64,000 nucleotides of DNA, taken from assembly GCA_965221485.1 (NCBI GenBank), contig OZ244893.1, positions 930,001 to 994,000 on the forward strand, given 5' to 3'. Of the stretch, positions 42,775-51,968 are shown piece by piece; position 1 is the first letter of the stretch; each line of letters starts with the position of its first letter. The position numbers and the translations under genes are program-made. Origin of the DNA: JAJEBT01 sp965221485 (GTDB lineage Bacteria; Pseudomonadota; Alphaproteobacteria; MPNO01; UBA830). A model generated the notes under the pieces. The model worked only from the letters and a program-made list of their open reading frames with translations, was not told the origin of the DNA and did no database searches.

Positions 42775-45521
42775 CGATTTATCTCACGGTCAACGGTAAC
42801 CGGAGGTCCGTCGATGTTGATCCGATCCGAAGGCTTGCGAACGTTCTTCGTGAAGATCTCGGACTGACCGGTACCAAGATCGGTTGTGATGCGGGTGATT
42901 GCGGAGCCTGCACAGTCCTTGTCGATGGAGAGCAGATCTGTTCATGCATGACGCCGGTGGCCCAGGTCTCGGGAAAGAGCATTACCACCGTTGAAGGGCT
43001 GGCTGACGAGAGTGGAGAATTGAATCAGCTCCAGACCCTGTTCCATCAAAACGGGGCCGCACAATGCGGCATTTGCACACCTGGCATGCTGATGGCTGCT
43101 ACTTCGCTGCTGGCTTCCTGTCCCAATCCGAGCGAAGCCGAGATTCTCGACGCGATGGGCGGGGTTCTGTGCCGATGCACCGGCTACCGGAAAATTGTCG
43201 ATGCGATCAAGCTGGCCAGCCAGGGCGTTATCGAAAATCCTCCCCCACCCGATGTGGGTGAGGCCATGGGTGCTCCCGCCCTGAAGGTTGACGGGACTCT
43301 CAAGGTGGACGGAAGCGAGGCCTTTGGCGCGGATCATGCACCGGATGATGCGCTCTGGGTGCGTGTTGTACGGTCACCCTGGAGCAATGCCACCTTCACC
43401 CTGGGAACCTTCGAATCTCTCCATGAACGTTATCCCGGATTGACCAGGGTGCTGACGGCCCGGGATGTTCCGGGAAACAACCGGTTCGGTGTTTATCCTG
43501 ATGGAAAGGATCAGCCGGCATTTGCTCAAAACGAAGTCCGGTTCAAGGGGGAGGCGGTCGCAGCCATCGTTGGCGACCACGATACTGTATATCAGATTGC
43601 TGACAGCGAACTCCCGATTGAATGGGCCCCTCGTGACCCCGTGTTCGGCATAGAGGCAGCCCTGTCCAACGGAACCCATCAGCTTCACGAAGCTTGCGAA
43701 AACAACATTCTGGCTCATGGTTACGTCTGCAAGGGGGATCCCGCAAACGCCATGGCGAGTGCCGACATCGTTGTCGAGGACAGCTTTTCTACCGGCTTCG
43801 TGGAGCATGCCTATATCGAGCCTGAAGCCGGTTGGGCCCAAAGAACCGGAGACCGTCTTGAGATTTCGGTGACCACGCAGTCACCTTACCTGGACCGGGA
43901 CGAAATGGCCTACATTCTGGGTATCGCTCCCGAACAGGTGCGCATCATTCCGACGGCCTGCGGCGGCGGATTTGGGGGGAAACTGGATTTGAGTGTCCAG
44001 ATTCCTGTGGGGCTGGCAGCGTGGGTCCTCGACCGGCCGGTAAGAGCCATATGGAACCGGATCGAGTCGATGTCAGCGACGACCAAGAGACACCCATCAC
44101 GGATTACCGCGCGTTACGGCTGCACGCATGATGGAAATCTCGTTGCCTATGAGCTTGCCGGAGACTTTGATACGGGGGCCTATACATCCTGGGGACTGAC
44201 GGTGAAGGACCGGGTTCCGGTGCATGCGACGGGGCCCTATTTTGTGCCCAACATGGAGGCGAGGACGCGTGCGGTTTTCACCAATGCTCCACCGGCTGGT
44301 GCCTTCCGGGGTTTCGGAATTCCTCAGGCAGCGATTGCCCATGAGGCACTTATGGACAGGATGGCTGATCTGACCCGAGTGGATCGCCTTGAATTCCGGT
44401 TTCAGAACGCAATTCGAAGGGGTCAGGCAACCAACACCGGCCAGATCCTGCGATACAGCGCGGGCCTGGATCAATGCCTGGCAGCGCTCCGGGTACCCTG
44501 GAAAAAGGCCATGTCTGCCGCTGACGACTTCAACAAGGGGGCGAACGGGGTCAAGCGCAGGGGCGTCGGGATCGGCTGCATGTGGTATGGCTGCGGCAAT
44601 ACCTCGATTCCCAATCCTTCCACCATGCAGATGGGGCTGGCTGCTGACGGAACGGTAACACTCTACTCGGGTGCCCAGGACATAGGACAGGGAACAAATA
44701 CGACGATGGTCCAGGTGGCGGCTGATGCACTGGGTATTCGCATGGACAGGATCAGGCTGGTTTGGGGCGATACGGATCACACGGCGGACGCAGGCAAGAG
44801 TTCTGCCTCGCGGCAGGCATATGTGTCCGGAAAGGCCGCGATGCTGGCCGGGCAGGAGTTGAGAGCGCAAATCCTGCGCCTGGCCAATGTGGGCGAAGAT
44901 GCCCGGATCGAATTTGCTGATGGCCGCCTGGTGGTGCGTGATGGAGAGGCGACCCGGGAAATCGATCTCGAAGCCATGCCGGCCAGTGCGCCCCGCGGAA
45001 ATGTACTTTTTGCCGAAGCGACCTTTGATCCCCCGTCAACGCCGCTTGATGAAAGGGGGCAGGGCAATCCCTATGGGACCTACGCTTTCGGTGCTCAGGT
45101 GGCGGCCGTCGAGGTTGATACCCAGTTGGGCGTTGTCAAGGTCCTCCATGTATGGGCGGCACATGATGTGGGTGCAGCTATCAATCCTGTTCAGGTGGAG
45201 GGCCAGATTCACGGCGGTGTCGCGCAAGGTCTGGGCTTTGCCCTGATGGAAGAATATGTTCCCGAGCGCACCGACAATCTGCATGATTATCTGATCCCTA
45301 CATTTGGCGATATCCCTCCGATTGATGTCATCCTCGTGGAGGACCCGGAGCCGACCGGGCCATACGGCGCGAAGGGGATCGGTGAGCCGTCGTTGATCCC
45401 GACCGCACCGGCGATATTCGGAGCCATCAATTTTGCGACGGGGGCTCGGATTCGTCAGGCACCCGCTACGCCCGACCGGGTCCGTGCCGCTATACTTGAA
45501 ACCGGAAACACATGGCCATGA
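42771..45521 (+). CDS. Molybdenum hydroxylase, fused 2Fe-2S + molybdopterin subunit (nicotinate dehydrogenase candidate)
   Basis: A 916-residue subunit. Residues 1-155 are the two Fe-S domains: plant-ferredoxin type (C39, C44, C47, C59) and helical type (C99, C102, C134, C136). Residues 165-916 are the molybdopterin-binding domains with AGAFRGFGIPQAA, GAQDIGQGTNTTM, SSASRQAY and the catalytic glutamate in GAKGIGEPSLIPTAP. The arrangement (Fe-S fused to Mo, separate FAD protein) is like Desulfovibrio aldehyde oxidoreductase, unlike XdhA/XdhB. It overlaps the 6-hydroxynicotinate reductase gene by 10 bases. No cytochrome domain is fused, unlike Pseudomonas NicB, so the electron acceptor is open. 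Confidence 0.9.
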   Translation: MTIYLTVNGNRRSVDVDPIRRLANVLREDLGLTGTKIGCDAGDCGACTVLVDGEQICSCMTPVAQVSGKSITTVEGLADESGELNQLQTLFHQNGAAQCGICTPGMLMAATSLLASCPNPSEAEILDAMGGVLCRCTGYRKIVDAIKLASQGVIENPPPPDVGEAMGAPALKVDGTLKVDGSEAFGADHAPDDALWVRVVRSPWSNATFTLGTFESLHERYPGLTRVLTARDVPGNNRFGVYPDGKDQPAFAQNEVRFKGEAVAAIVGDHDTVYQIADSELPIEWAPRDPVFGIEAALSNGTHQLHEACENNILAHGYVCKGDPANAMASADIVVEDSFSTGFVEHAYIEPEAGWAQRTGDRLEISVTTQSPYLDRDEMAYILGIAPEQVRIIPTACGGGFGGKLDLSVQIPVGLAAWVLDRPVRAIWNRIESMSATTKRHPSRITARYGCTHDGNLVAYELAGDFDTGAYTSWGLTVKDRVPVHATGPYFVPNMEARTRAVFTNAPPAGAFRGFGIPQAAIAHEALMDRMADLTRVDRLEFRFQNAIRRGQATNTGQILRYSAGLDQCLAALRVPWKKAMSAADDFNKGANGVKRRGVGIGCMWYGCGNTSIPNPSTMQMGLAADGTVTLYSGAQDIGQGTNTTMVQVAADALGIRMDRIRLVWGDTDHTADAGKSSASRQAYVSGKAAMLAGQELRAQILRLANVGEDARIEFADGRLVVRDGEATREIDLEAMPASAPRGNVLFAEATFDPPSTPLDERGQGNPYGTYAFGAQVAAVEVDTQLGVVKVLHVWAAHDVGAAINPVQVEGQIHGGVAQGLGFALMEEYVPERTDNLHDYLIPTFGDIPPIDVILVEDPEPTGPYGAKGIGEPSLIPTAPAIFGAINFATGARIRQAPATPDRVRAAILETGNTWP

Positions 45522-47029
45522 ACACGATCTCGCCATCCGCTTCTGTTGGGGTAAGCCCTTCCACAGAGGCCATTATTACCTGCGATGCCTGCCCGGTGTT
45601 ATGCCGGATTCGACCGGGAAAGACAGGAGCGTGCGACAGATACGGCAATATCGACGGCGTTCTGACTCGTATGGATCCGCTGGTCGTGACCCAGAAGATC
45701 GCAGGTTCTGAAGGAGATCTCGTACCGTTTCTTCCTGAGGCGGAGGAGTGGGACGGGCAGCTGAATTTCGAACGACCTTCGTTTGTGACAGGGATCGGGG
45801 CAACGACAACCTATCCCGATTACAAGCCGGCACCTTTCATTGTTTCCTCTGAATATGAAGGGGTCGATATGGTCACCGTGGTCTCCGAGGGCATTTTCAG
45901 CTATTGCGGGGTCAAGGTGAAGATTGACACTGACCGTTATATCGGACCGGAACCGGCTCCGGTTCGCGTAAACGGTGAGCAGATCGGTCACGTCACAACG
46001 GCGGAATATGGATCCCAGATGCTGGCACTTGGCGGCGTCCGCCATCTGACCGGTGGCAGCAAGAAGGAGGGCAACACCACCTGTCAGGCACTGCTTTCGT
46101 TGTGCAACGGAGAAGCGGTGGAAATGGCAATTGACGGAGGCGCAAAACTGGAGGTTCAGGCCGGTTCACCGCCCGTGATTGATGGTGAGCGCGAGGAACG
46201 CATGCGGGTGGGTTGCGGATCGGCCACAATCGGCATATTCGCCCTTCAATGGCATGGTCACGTCGATGAGGTCATTGTCGTAGACGATCACATCACCGGT
46301 GTCCTGACCGAGCATCAGTCCGGGAAATTCCTCGATATGCCGCCTGCGGGGATTCGCGTCGTGGGACGACGCTCGACTCCGGGTCGTTACTTTCAGGTTG
46401 CCGAGCCTGGCAGCGGCTGGGGAGGAACCAGCATCAGGGAACCGCTGTCCATCATAGAGCGTATAGACCCCAAAACGGCGTGGCCGGGGTTGCGGCTCCT
46501 GATGGTGAGCACAACCGGCGAGGACCACGCCTATTTTGTCCTCGATGAGGCGCTTGAGCCGGTTGCGGCAGAGATGCCGGCCGAATTGAGGGTGTCGGTT
46601 GACAGGATCGGCGAAAACTGTGAGCCAGCCTTATGTACCGTCCTGTTCATGGGCGGTGCCGGTGGATCCCTCCGGGCCGGAGTCACGGTCAATCCTGTGA
46701 GACTCACACGATCAGTACGCGCCCTGCAGACCCGGGTCACATGCGGCGGTGCGCCCGTCTATGTATGGCCGGGCGGCGGAATCACCGTAATGGTCGATGT
46801 CACCCGGATGCCACAGAACTCGTTCGGATACGTGCCCACACCGGCGCTGGTTGCGCCCATCGAGTTTACGATGCCGCGTGCCGAATACGTCTCGCTCGGC
46901 GGCTATGAAAATCATATTCAGGCTCTGGACCAAGCCTTGACAGCGGACGCACTGCATTCCGTGCGACCCGTGGCCTGGAGCGGTGACAATCCCTGGCCGC
47001 TCGGAGCGCAACAGGGTCCCCGGAGCTGA
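45512..47029 (+). CDS. hnr: 6-hydroxynicotinate reductase
   Basis: Ferredoxin-dependent reductase that turns 6-hydroxynicotinate into 1,4,5,6-tetrahydro-6-oxonicotinate. The 505-residue protein has an N-terminal Fe-S cluster motif (C24, C27, C31, C41 in ITCDACPVLCR and GACDRYGN), then long family-specific blocks: GATTTYPDYKPAPFIVSSE, SEGIFSYCGVKVKIDTDR, GGVRHLTGGSKKEG, GCGSATIGIFA, VVDDHITGVLTEHQSGK, VFMGGAGGSLRAGVT and YVWPGGGITVMVDVTRM. I recognise these from proteins annotated as 6-hydroxynicotinate reductase in alphaproteobacteria. A second possible ATG lies at 45518. Enamidase, the next enzyme of the pathway, is encoded at 55365. Confidence 0.87.
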   Translation: MAMNTISPSASVGVSPSTEAIITCDACPVLCRIRPGKTGACDRYGNIDGVLTRMDPLVVTQKIAGSEGDLVPFLPEAEEWDGQLNFERPSFVTGIGATTTYPDYKPAPFIVSSEYEGVDMVTVVSEGIFSYCGVKVKIDTDRYIGPEPAPVRVNGEQIGHVTTAEYGSQMLALGGVRHLTGGSKKEGNTTCQALLSLCNGEAVEMAIDGGAKLEVQAGSPPVIDGEREERMRVGCGSATIGIFALQWHGHVDEVIVVDDHITGVLTEHQSGKFLDMPPAGIRVVGRRSTPGRYFQVAEPGSGWGGTSIREPLSIIERIDPKTAWPGLRLLMVSTTGEDHAYFVLDEALEPVAAEMPAELRVSVDRIGENCEPALCTVLFMGGAGGSLRAGVTVNPVRLTRSVRALQTRVTCGGAPVYVWPGGGITVMVDVTRMPQNSFGYVPTPALVAPIEFTMPRAEYVSLGGYENHIQALDQALTADALHSVRPVAWSGDNPWPLGAQQGPRS

Positions 47030-47059
47030 CACAGAGCGGTTTCGATTTCGGGCATCGGC

Positions 47060-47914
47060 ATGCCCGATGGACCCAACGCCCGTCTGTTGCGCGATGGGCG
47101 TCGTCTTCACCTAAGTCATGGTCCCATTGATCTGATTGTCGAGGCGTTTGGCCCGGACCGCGAAGTCAGCGCTTCCTATGGACAGGCGTCGACCAGATTC
47201 AGGAGCATCCTGTCAGAACTCGCCGAAGAGCTTGAAGATCTTCGAAAGCCGGCGACGGACTGCCGCCCCCAACTCCGGGGCCGGATCGCCAGACGAATGG
47301 TCGAGGCTGTATGGCCGCATCGCAGTACCTGGGTGACACCGATGGCTGCTGTCGCGGGCGCTGTGGCTGACGAGGTGATCGTTGCCATGACCGCGAACCG
47401 CACTCTTGCCAGGGCATACGTCAACAACTCCGGAGACATTTCGCTTCATATCGGGCCCGGTGAATCGTTTCGCCTGGGCCTCGTCGGTGTGCTGAACCAA
47501 CCGGCGATTGACAAGGTGGCTATTGTTTCGGCTGAACAGGGGATTGGTGGGGTCGCGACCAGTGGGTGGCGTGGCCGCAGCCATTCTCTGGGTATCGCCG
47601 ATTCGGTCACGACCCTGGCCAGTACCGCAGCAGCGGCCGATGTCGCTGCCACCCTGATCGCGAATGCAGTCACCGCTGATCATCCGTCCGTGGAACGTGT
47701 ACCGGCCCGGGACCTCGACGATAATACCGACCTGGGTGATCAACTGGTGACGACAGCTGTTGGCCCTCTTGACTCGGGGACAGTCGAAGCCGCGCTGGCC
47801 TCAGGTAGCGAACGGGCCGATGAGATGATCAGGGGAGGGTTGATTGCCGGCGCAGCGCTGACGCTCAGCGGCAGCATCCGAACACTGGGCGCTCCGGAAT
47901 TATTCTCCGTGTAA
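47060..47914 (+). CDS. UPF0280 family protein (ApbE superfamily)
   Basis: A 284-residue protein of the UPF0280 group (COG2122), related to the ApbE flavin transferases. Features: LLRDGRRLHLSHGPIDLIVEAFG at the N-terminus, TPMAAVAGAVADEVI, AYVNNSGDISLHIG (the ApbE-like N-x-G-D), and ATSGWRGRSHSLGIADSVTTLA with the S/T-x-D-S end. It follows the reductase by 30 bp in the same operon. A role in attaching or handling a flavin for the reductase or hydroxylase fits the superfamily, but no member has a proven function that I know of. Confidence 0.85.
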   Translation: MPDGPNARLLRDGRRLHLSHGPIDLIVEAFGPDREVSASYGQASTRFRSILSELAEELEDLRKPATDCRPQLRGRIARRMVEAVWPHRSTWVTPMAAVAGAVADEVIVAMTANRTLARAYVNNSGDISLHIGPGESFRLGLVGVLNQPAIDKVAIVSAEQGIGGVATSGWRGRSHSLGIADSVTTLASTAAAADVAATLIANAVTADHPSVERVPARDLDDNTDLGDQLVTTAVGPLDSGTVEAALASGSERADEMIRGGLIAGAALTLSGSIRTLGAPELFSV

Positions 47915-48194
47915 TTCCGGGAGTGCCAGCCCAACCTGCCAAGGGTTAAATCGGCGCCTCTGTTCGCCGTTCCGGTTTCAGGCACAGACCGGGTTCCCTA
48001 ACTAATGTTGCGCCGAAGCAACGGGTTACTGCGGCGGGAGGCTTCCCCTCATGGTCATCACACACGCTGGCGCCAGAGCGAGACCTTTCCCGACCAGCAC
48101 CGACCTGATCAGACTGGACACGGGAAACGCGGCGTGTTTTTCTGTTTCCTGATCCTGAGGGAACATGATTTCAGCAGAATGGGAGGGGTGTTCG

Positions 48195-48824
48195 ATGGAC
48201 GATGGCAAGATCATGATCGAGACACGGACAGATCAGGAATTTGGTGATCTTGTGAAAATCCGGAAATACGTCATCCACGTGGAGGAAATCCATCACGAAT
48301 TCGGTCCAGTGGCGCCGGAGCCCCAGCTGAAGGGTTATATCGCAGCCGTTACAGACAATCCCTATGCCGGGCGCTACGTCGAGGACATTATTCCCCTGAT
48401 GGAACAGCTGAAACCCATGGGAATTGCGATGGCGCGCAAGCTCATGAACCTGCTTGGTGGACCCGACCGGATCGTCGCCTATGGCAAGGCTGCCATTGTC
48501 GGGGAAAACGGTGAACTGGAGCATGCGGCCCTGTGGCACGAGCCCGGAGGATACGGCATGCGGCAACTGATGGAGAACTCTGCCGCCATTGTGCCCTCAA
48601 CGAAGAAAGTTGCCGGTCCCGGACGCGCGATTGACGTCCCCATTGCCCACGCCAACGCAGCCTATGTGCGTTCTCATTTCGATACTGTCGAATGCAGCAT
48701 CAACGATGCGCCCCGGGCAAATGAGATCGTGTGGATCCAGTCGATGGCCAATGCACCGAGAATCTATTCACGTTCGGGTGGCCTCGAAGACAAGGATGTG
48801 GTCGGCGAGGACGGTCTGCGCTGA
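48195..48824 (+). CDS. PF06684 ('amino acid synthesis') family protein, copy 1
   Basis: A 209-residue soluble protein of the DUF1185/PF06684 family, whose function is unknown. Start at 48195 (GGGAGGGG site, MDDGKIMIETR) in place of the in-frame ATG at 48165. Family blocks: NPYAGRYVED, YGKAAIVGENGELEHAALWH, AAIVPSTKKVAGPGRAIDVP, HANAAYVRSHFD and the C-terminal VGEDGLR. A second copy lies at 54770. Both sit next to the nicotinate genes, suggesting a catalytic or accessory role there. It converges with the CoxL-like gene, 25 bp between stops. Confidence 0.85.
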   Translation: MDDGKIMIETRTDQEFGDLVKIRKYVIHVEEIHHEFGPVAPEPQLKGYIAAVTDNPYAGRYVEDIIPLMEQLKPMGIAMARKLMNLLGGPDRIVAYGKAAIVGENGELEHAALWHEPGGYGMRQLMENSAAIVPSTKKVAGPGRAIDVPIAHANAAYVRSHFDTVECSINDAPRANEIVWIQSMANAPRIYSRSGGLEDKDVVGEDGLR

Positions 48825-48849
48825 AATTCCCTCTCCGAACCGTCTGCAT

Positions 48850-51192
48850 TCACCGGGAAGTGCGGAGCGCCTTCCAGATACGGTAGGGTGTTGCCGGGAG
48901 GCCCAATTCCTCATCGATGCGTCCTGAAAGCGCATCCATGACCGCGTTGTACACCGCCGGGAAGGATCCTCCATTACCAGCCTCGCCACATCCCTTGACG
49001 CCAAGGGGATTGGTCTGGCACGGCACCGGATGGGTCAGGAATTCAATGCTGCAAAGGTCATCGGCGCGCGGCATTGCATAATCCATATAGGAGGCGGAGA
49101 GCAGCTGACCGTCCGCGTCATAGGCTGTGTCCTCGCCAATCACCTGGCCGACCCCCTGCATGATCCCGCCATGAACCTGACCCTCGACAACCGGCGGGTT
49201 CACCACGACGCCGAAATCATCGACCACGGTATATCGGTCGATCTGCACCACGCCGGTGTCGGGATCGATCTCGACCTCTGCAATGTGACAGCCATTCGGA
49301 TAGCTGGAGGGATGGGTGGTATGGTTTACCTTCTCCGACAGTGTGTCGGGCAGGTCGGATGGTCTGTCCGGATTGGATTGGGTTGCCCGCGCTAGGTCCA
49401 GTATGTTCACACTGCGATCGGTACCGGTGACCGTGAAGTTGCCTTCGGAGAACGAGATATCTTCTTCGGCTGCCTCAAGCAGATGAGATGCAAGCCGCCG
49501 GCCTTTTTCGATGATCCGTTCACTGCATTCGATAATCGCGCCGCCTGTTGCGATGATCGATCTGGATCCCCCTGAACCACCGGCGCCAGCGCTCATTTCA
49601 TCAGAATCAAACTGAATGATCCGAATACGGTCGAACGGAATGCCCAGTCTTTCCATCAGGATCTGCTTGAAGGGTGTCACATGCCCCATCCCGAAATCCT
49701 TGGTTCCCGTCACCAGCGTGACGCTGCCGTCGGCCTCGAAACGAATGTCCGCAAGTTCCGAACCAGAAGCGGCTGTGTTCTCGAGATAGGGTGCAATACC
49801 GATACCGCGCAACTTGCCGTCTGCCTCAGCGGCGTTTTTCCGGGTCGGGAAACCCGCGTAATCCGCATGGTGAAGCGCCTTGTCCATCACCGAAGCGAAT
49901 TCGCCGGAATCATAGATCCAGTCGACCGGGGTCTGGTAGGGCATCTCATCTGGTGAGATCATGTTTCTGCGCCGGAGCTCTATCCGGTCGATGCCCAGTT
50001 CCAATGCAGCCTTGTCGATCAGCCGTTCCACAAAAAACTTGCTTTCCGGCCGGCCCGCACCGCGGTAGGGCCCGGTCGGCACCGTGTTGGTGAAAACGCA
50101 CCGGGCGCTGTAGGAAAACGCTGGCGTCCGGTAAACGCTGATCATGTTACGGCTTGTGACAATGGTTGGCGGCCAGATTCCCATGGCGGTGAGATAGGCG
50201 CCAAGGTCTCCAACTCCTTCCACCTTCAACCCGAGAAATCGACCTGTCGGATCACAAGCCAAAGCCAGGCTGAGCGTGCTGGCCCGCCCATGATGATCGG
50301 ACAGGAAACTTTCCGTTCGATCGGATGTCCACTTGACCGGGCGGTCGAGTTGGCGGGCCGCATGGAGTATCACGATGGCTTCATTGAAGGCGCTGCCCTT
50401 CATCCCGAAAGATCCTCCGACCTCGCGGGATATCACACGCATCTGATCGTTCTCGACGCCAAGAATGCTGGCGATCGTATTGCGATACCCGGTCACTCCC
50501 TGTGTACCCACGGTCAGGGTGAATTTTCCGTCGTCATGTTCGGCGACAGCTGCCCGGGGTTCCATGGCGTTGACCACCATTCGGGTATTGTTCAGTTCTA
50601 GGCGGGTGATGTGAGAAGCTTCGGCGAATGCCTTTTCTACGGCCTCTTCGTCCCCGAGATGAAAGTCCAGACAGACATTTCCGGGAATCTCGTGCCAGAC
50701 CCTGGCGGCTCCCTGTCGCACGGCCTCGAGAGGGTTGCTGACAGCCGGCAACGGATCGATTGCCAGATGGATTCGCTCTGCAGCATCCCTTGCCTGTTCG
50801 AGAGTGTCTGCCACAACCGCAGCAACCGGGTCGCCAACATGCTTGACCTGTCCAGTTGCAAGCGCCGGTCGCGGTGGAATCCTTGCATCCGAGCCGTCGC
50901 GCCCCTTGACCGGGACAGCGCTCGGGATGTCCTTGATGCCCGCACGACGAAGGTCTTCTCCGGTATAGACGGCGAGAACACCCGGCGATTTCAGCGCTTC
51001 TGAAACATCAAGGGATACGATCGTGCCATGGGCGACCGGCGACCGAAGAAAATAGGCGTATGCCTGGCCCTGCACGTTGTGATCGTCGGAATAGTGGCCT
51101 TTTCCGCAAAGAAGGTCTGGATCTTCTTCGCGCAAGACCGGTTGGCCGATACCGAATTTCGCGAGGTCAGGGGCAAGCGTATCAGACATCAT
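48850..51192 (-). CDS. Orphan CoxL-type molybdopterin-binding subunit
   Basis: A 780-residue molybdenum hydroxylase large subunit. Landmarks: GQPVLREEDPDLLCGKGHYSDD, VGGSFGMKGSAFNEA, TGPYRGAGRPES, GSGGSRSIIATGG, and the catalytic glutamate in VKGCGEAGNGGSFPAVYNAV. The loop PYRGAGR is that of form II (BMS-type) proteins; true CO dehydrogenase has AYRCSFR, so this is not a CO dehydrogenase. No 2Fe-2S or FAD subunit is beside it on the same strand; it may share the subunits at 41926 or have partners elsewhere. Start 51192 (AAAGG site), alternative 51189; the open frame to 51807 is non-coding upstream sequence. Confidence 0.88.
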   Translation of the reverse strand: MMSDTLAPDLAKFGIGQPVLREEDPDLLCGKGHYSDDHNVQGQAYAYFLRSPVAHGTIVSLDVSEALKSPGVLAVYTGEDLRRAGIKDIPSAVPVKGRDGSDARIPPRPALATGQVKHVGDPVAAVVADTLEQARDAAERIHLAIDPLPAVSNPLEAVRQGAARVWHEIPGNVCLDFHLGDEEAVEKAFAEASHITRLELNNTRMVVNAMEPRAAVAEHDDGKFTLTVGTQGVTGYRNTIASILGVENDQMRVISREVGGSFGMKGSAFNEAIVILHAARQLDRPVKWTSDRTESFLSDHHGRASTLSLALACDPTGRFLGLKVEGVGDLGAYLTAMGIWPPTIVTSRNMISVYRTPAFSYSARCVFTNTVPTGPYRGAGRPESKFFVERLIDKAALELGIDRIELRRRNMISPDEMPYQTPVDWIYDSGEFASVMDKALHHADYAGFPTRKNAAEADGKLRGIGIAPYLENTAASGSELADIRFEADGSVTLVTGTKDFGMGHVTPFKQILMERLGIPFDRIRIIQFDSDEMSAGAGGSGGSRSIIATGGAIIECSERIIEKGRRLASHLLEAAEEDISFSEGNFTVTGTDRSVNILDLARATQSNPDRPSDLPDTLSEKVNHTTHPSSYPNGCHIAEVEIDPDTGVVQIDRYTVVDDFGVVVNPPVVEGQVHGGIMQGVGQVIGEDTAYDADGQLLSASYMDYAMPRADDLCSIEFLTHPVPCQTNPLGVKGCGEAGNGGSFPAVYNAVMDALSGRIDEELGLPATPYRIWKALRTSR

Positions 51193-51968
51193 GAATGACC
51201 TTTTCTGCTGGAAGTGCCGAACCGTCCGGCCAACGGAGTGCCAATTTACCAAAGTGCCAACACTCTGCAACGCGGTCGGCGGATAATTTGGATCGAACGC
51301 AGCGGGGAGTTCAGATTTGTGAATGGAAGCGTTTACGATGCTCCGGGGTCTTGCCTGACGGGGCCGCGGTCTGGAATCCTCCTTACGCCGGAATCCGGGA
51401 ATCTTCGGGGTTTGCTGAGGCCAGTTGGCCGAACTTCCGGATTTTACCTGAGATTGTTCCTCTGCCAAAAACGCGGCCCGATTTTTCGAAGCTTCCGGCC
51501 CGTCCTGCATGGCTTGTGACCGCCGCAGAACCGCTTTACACCGACAATCTGCGCTGGAGTGGATCAATCTTCGGCTGAACAACGATGTTGTTTTCAAGAA
51601 GCCGTAAATACCGGGGGTGAACAACGATGAAGGCCGGGTGGGTCTTGTACTCACGCCGTCATCCTGCGCGGGCTTCGGCTTCTGCGGCGGAGTGCGGCCG
51701 GACCTTCTGACATCGGAGAGATCGCACCGGAACCCGACTTGAGTAGAGATCTGTTCCTGATACAGGCCGCAGCGCAAATAACTCACGGTTGCAAACATGC
51801 GGGCCATCAGGCGCGCCTTTTGAATGTCGGTCCGGAGAGTGACTGCCCGAAAAAATGCTCACGCTGCGTAGGCCTCTTGACGCAAACAGGTACAGGGGGG
51901 TAAGGACCGCATTCGTCTCACAGAACCGGGCATTGCATGCGCGGAAAATGGTCCTGATGGAGAAGATC
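51193..51968. other. Divergent control region between CoxL-like and lipoprotein genes
   Basis: 776 bases without a convincing gene. Overlapping frames on both strands have no motif. A 12-base direct repeat (TGAACAACGATG at 51576-51587 and 51618-51629) lies in it. Promoters for both flanking genes must be here. Confidence 0.45.

Noticed and set aside
48850..51192. Carbon monoxide dehydrogenase large subunit
   Set aside because: The active-site loop is PYRGAGR, not the AYRCSFR with the copper-binding cysteine of true CODH.
48855..51900. Reading the CoxL frame up to 51807 as coding
   Set aside because: The first 205 residues have no similarity to the family and contain typical non-coding composition; a ribosome site fits 51192.
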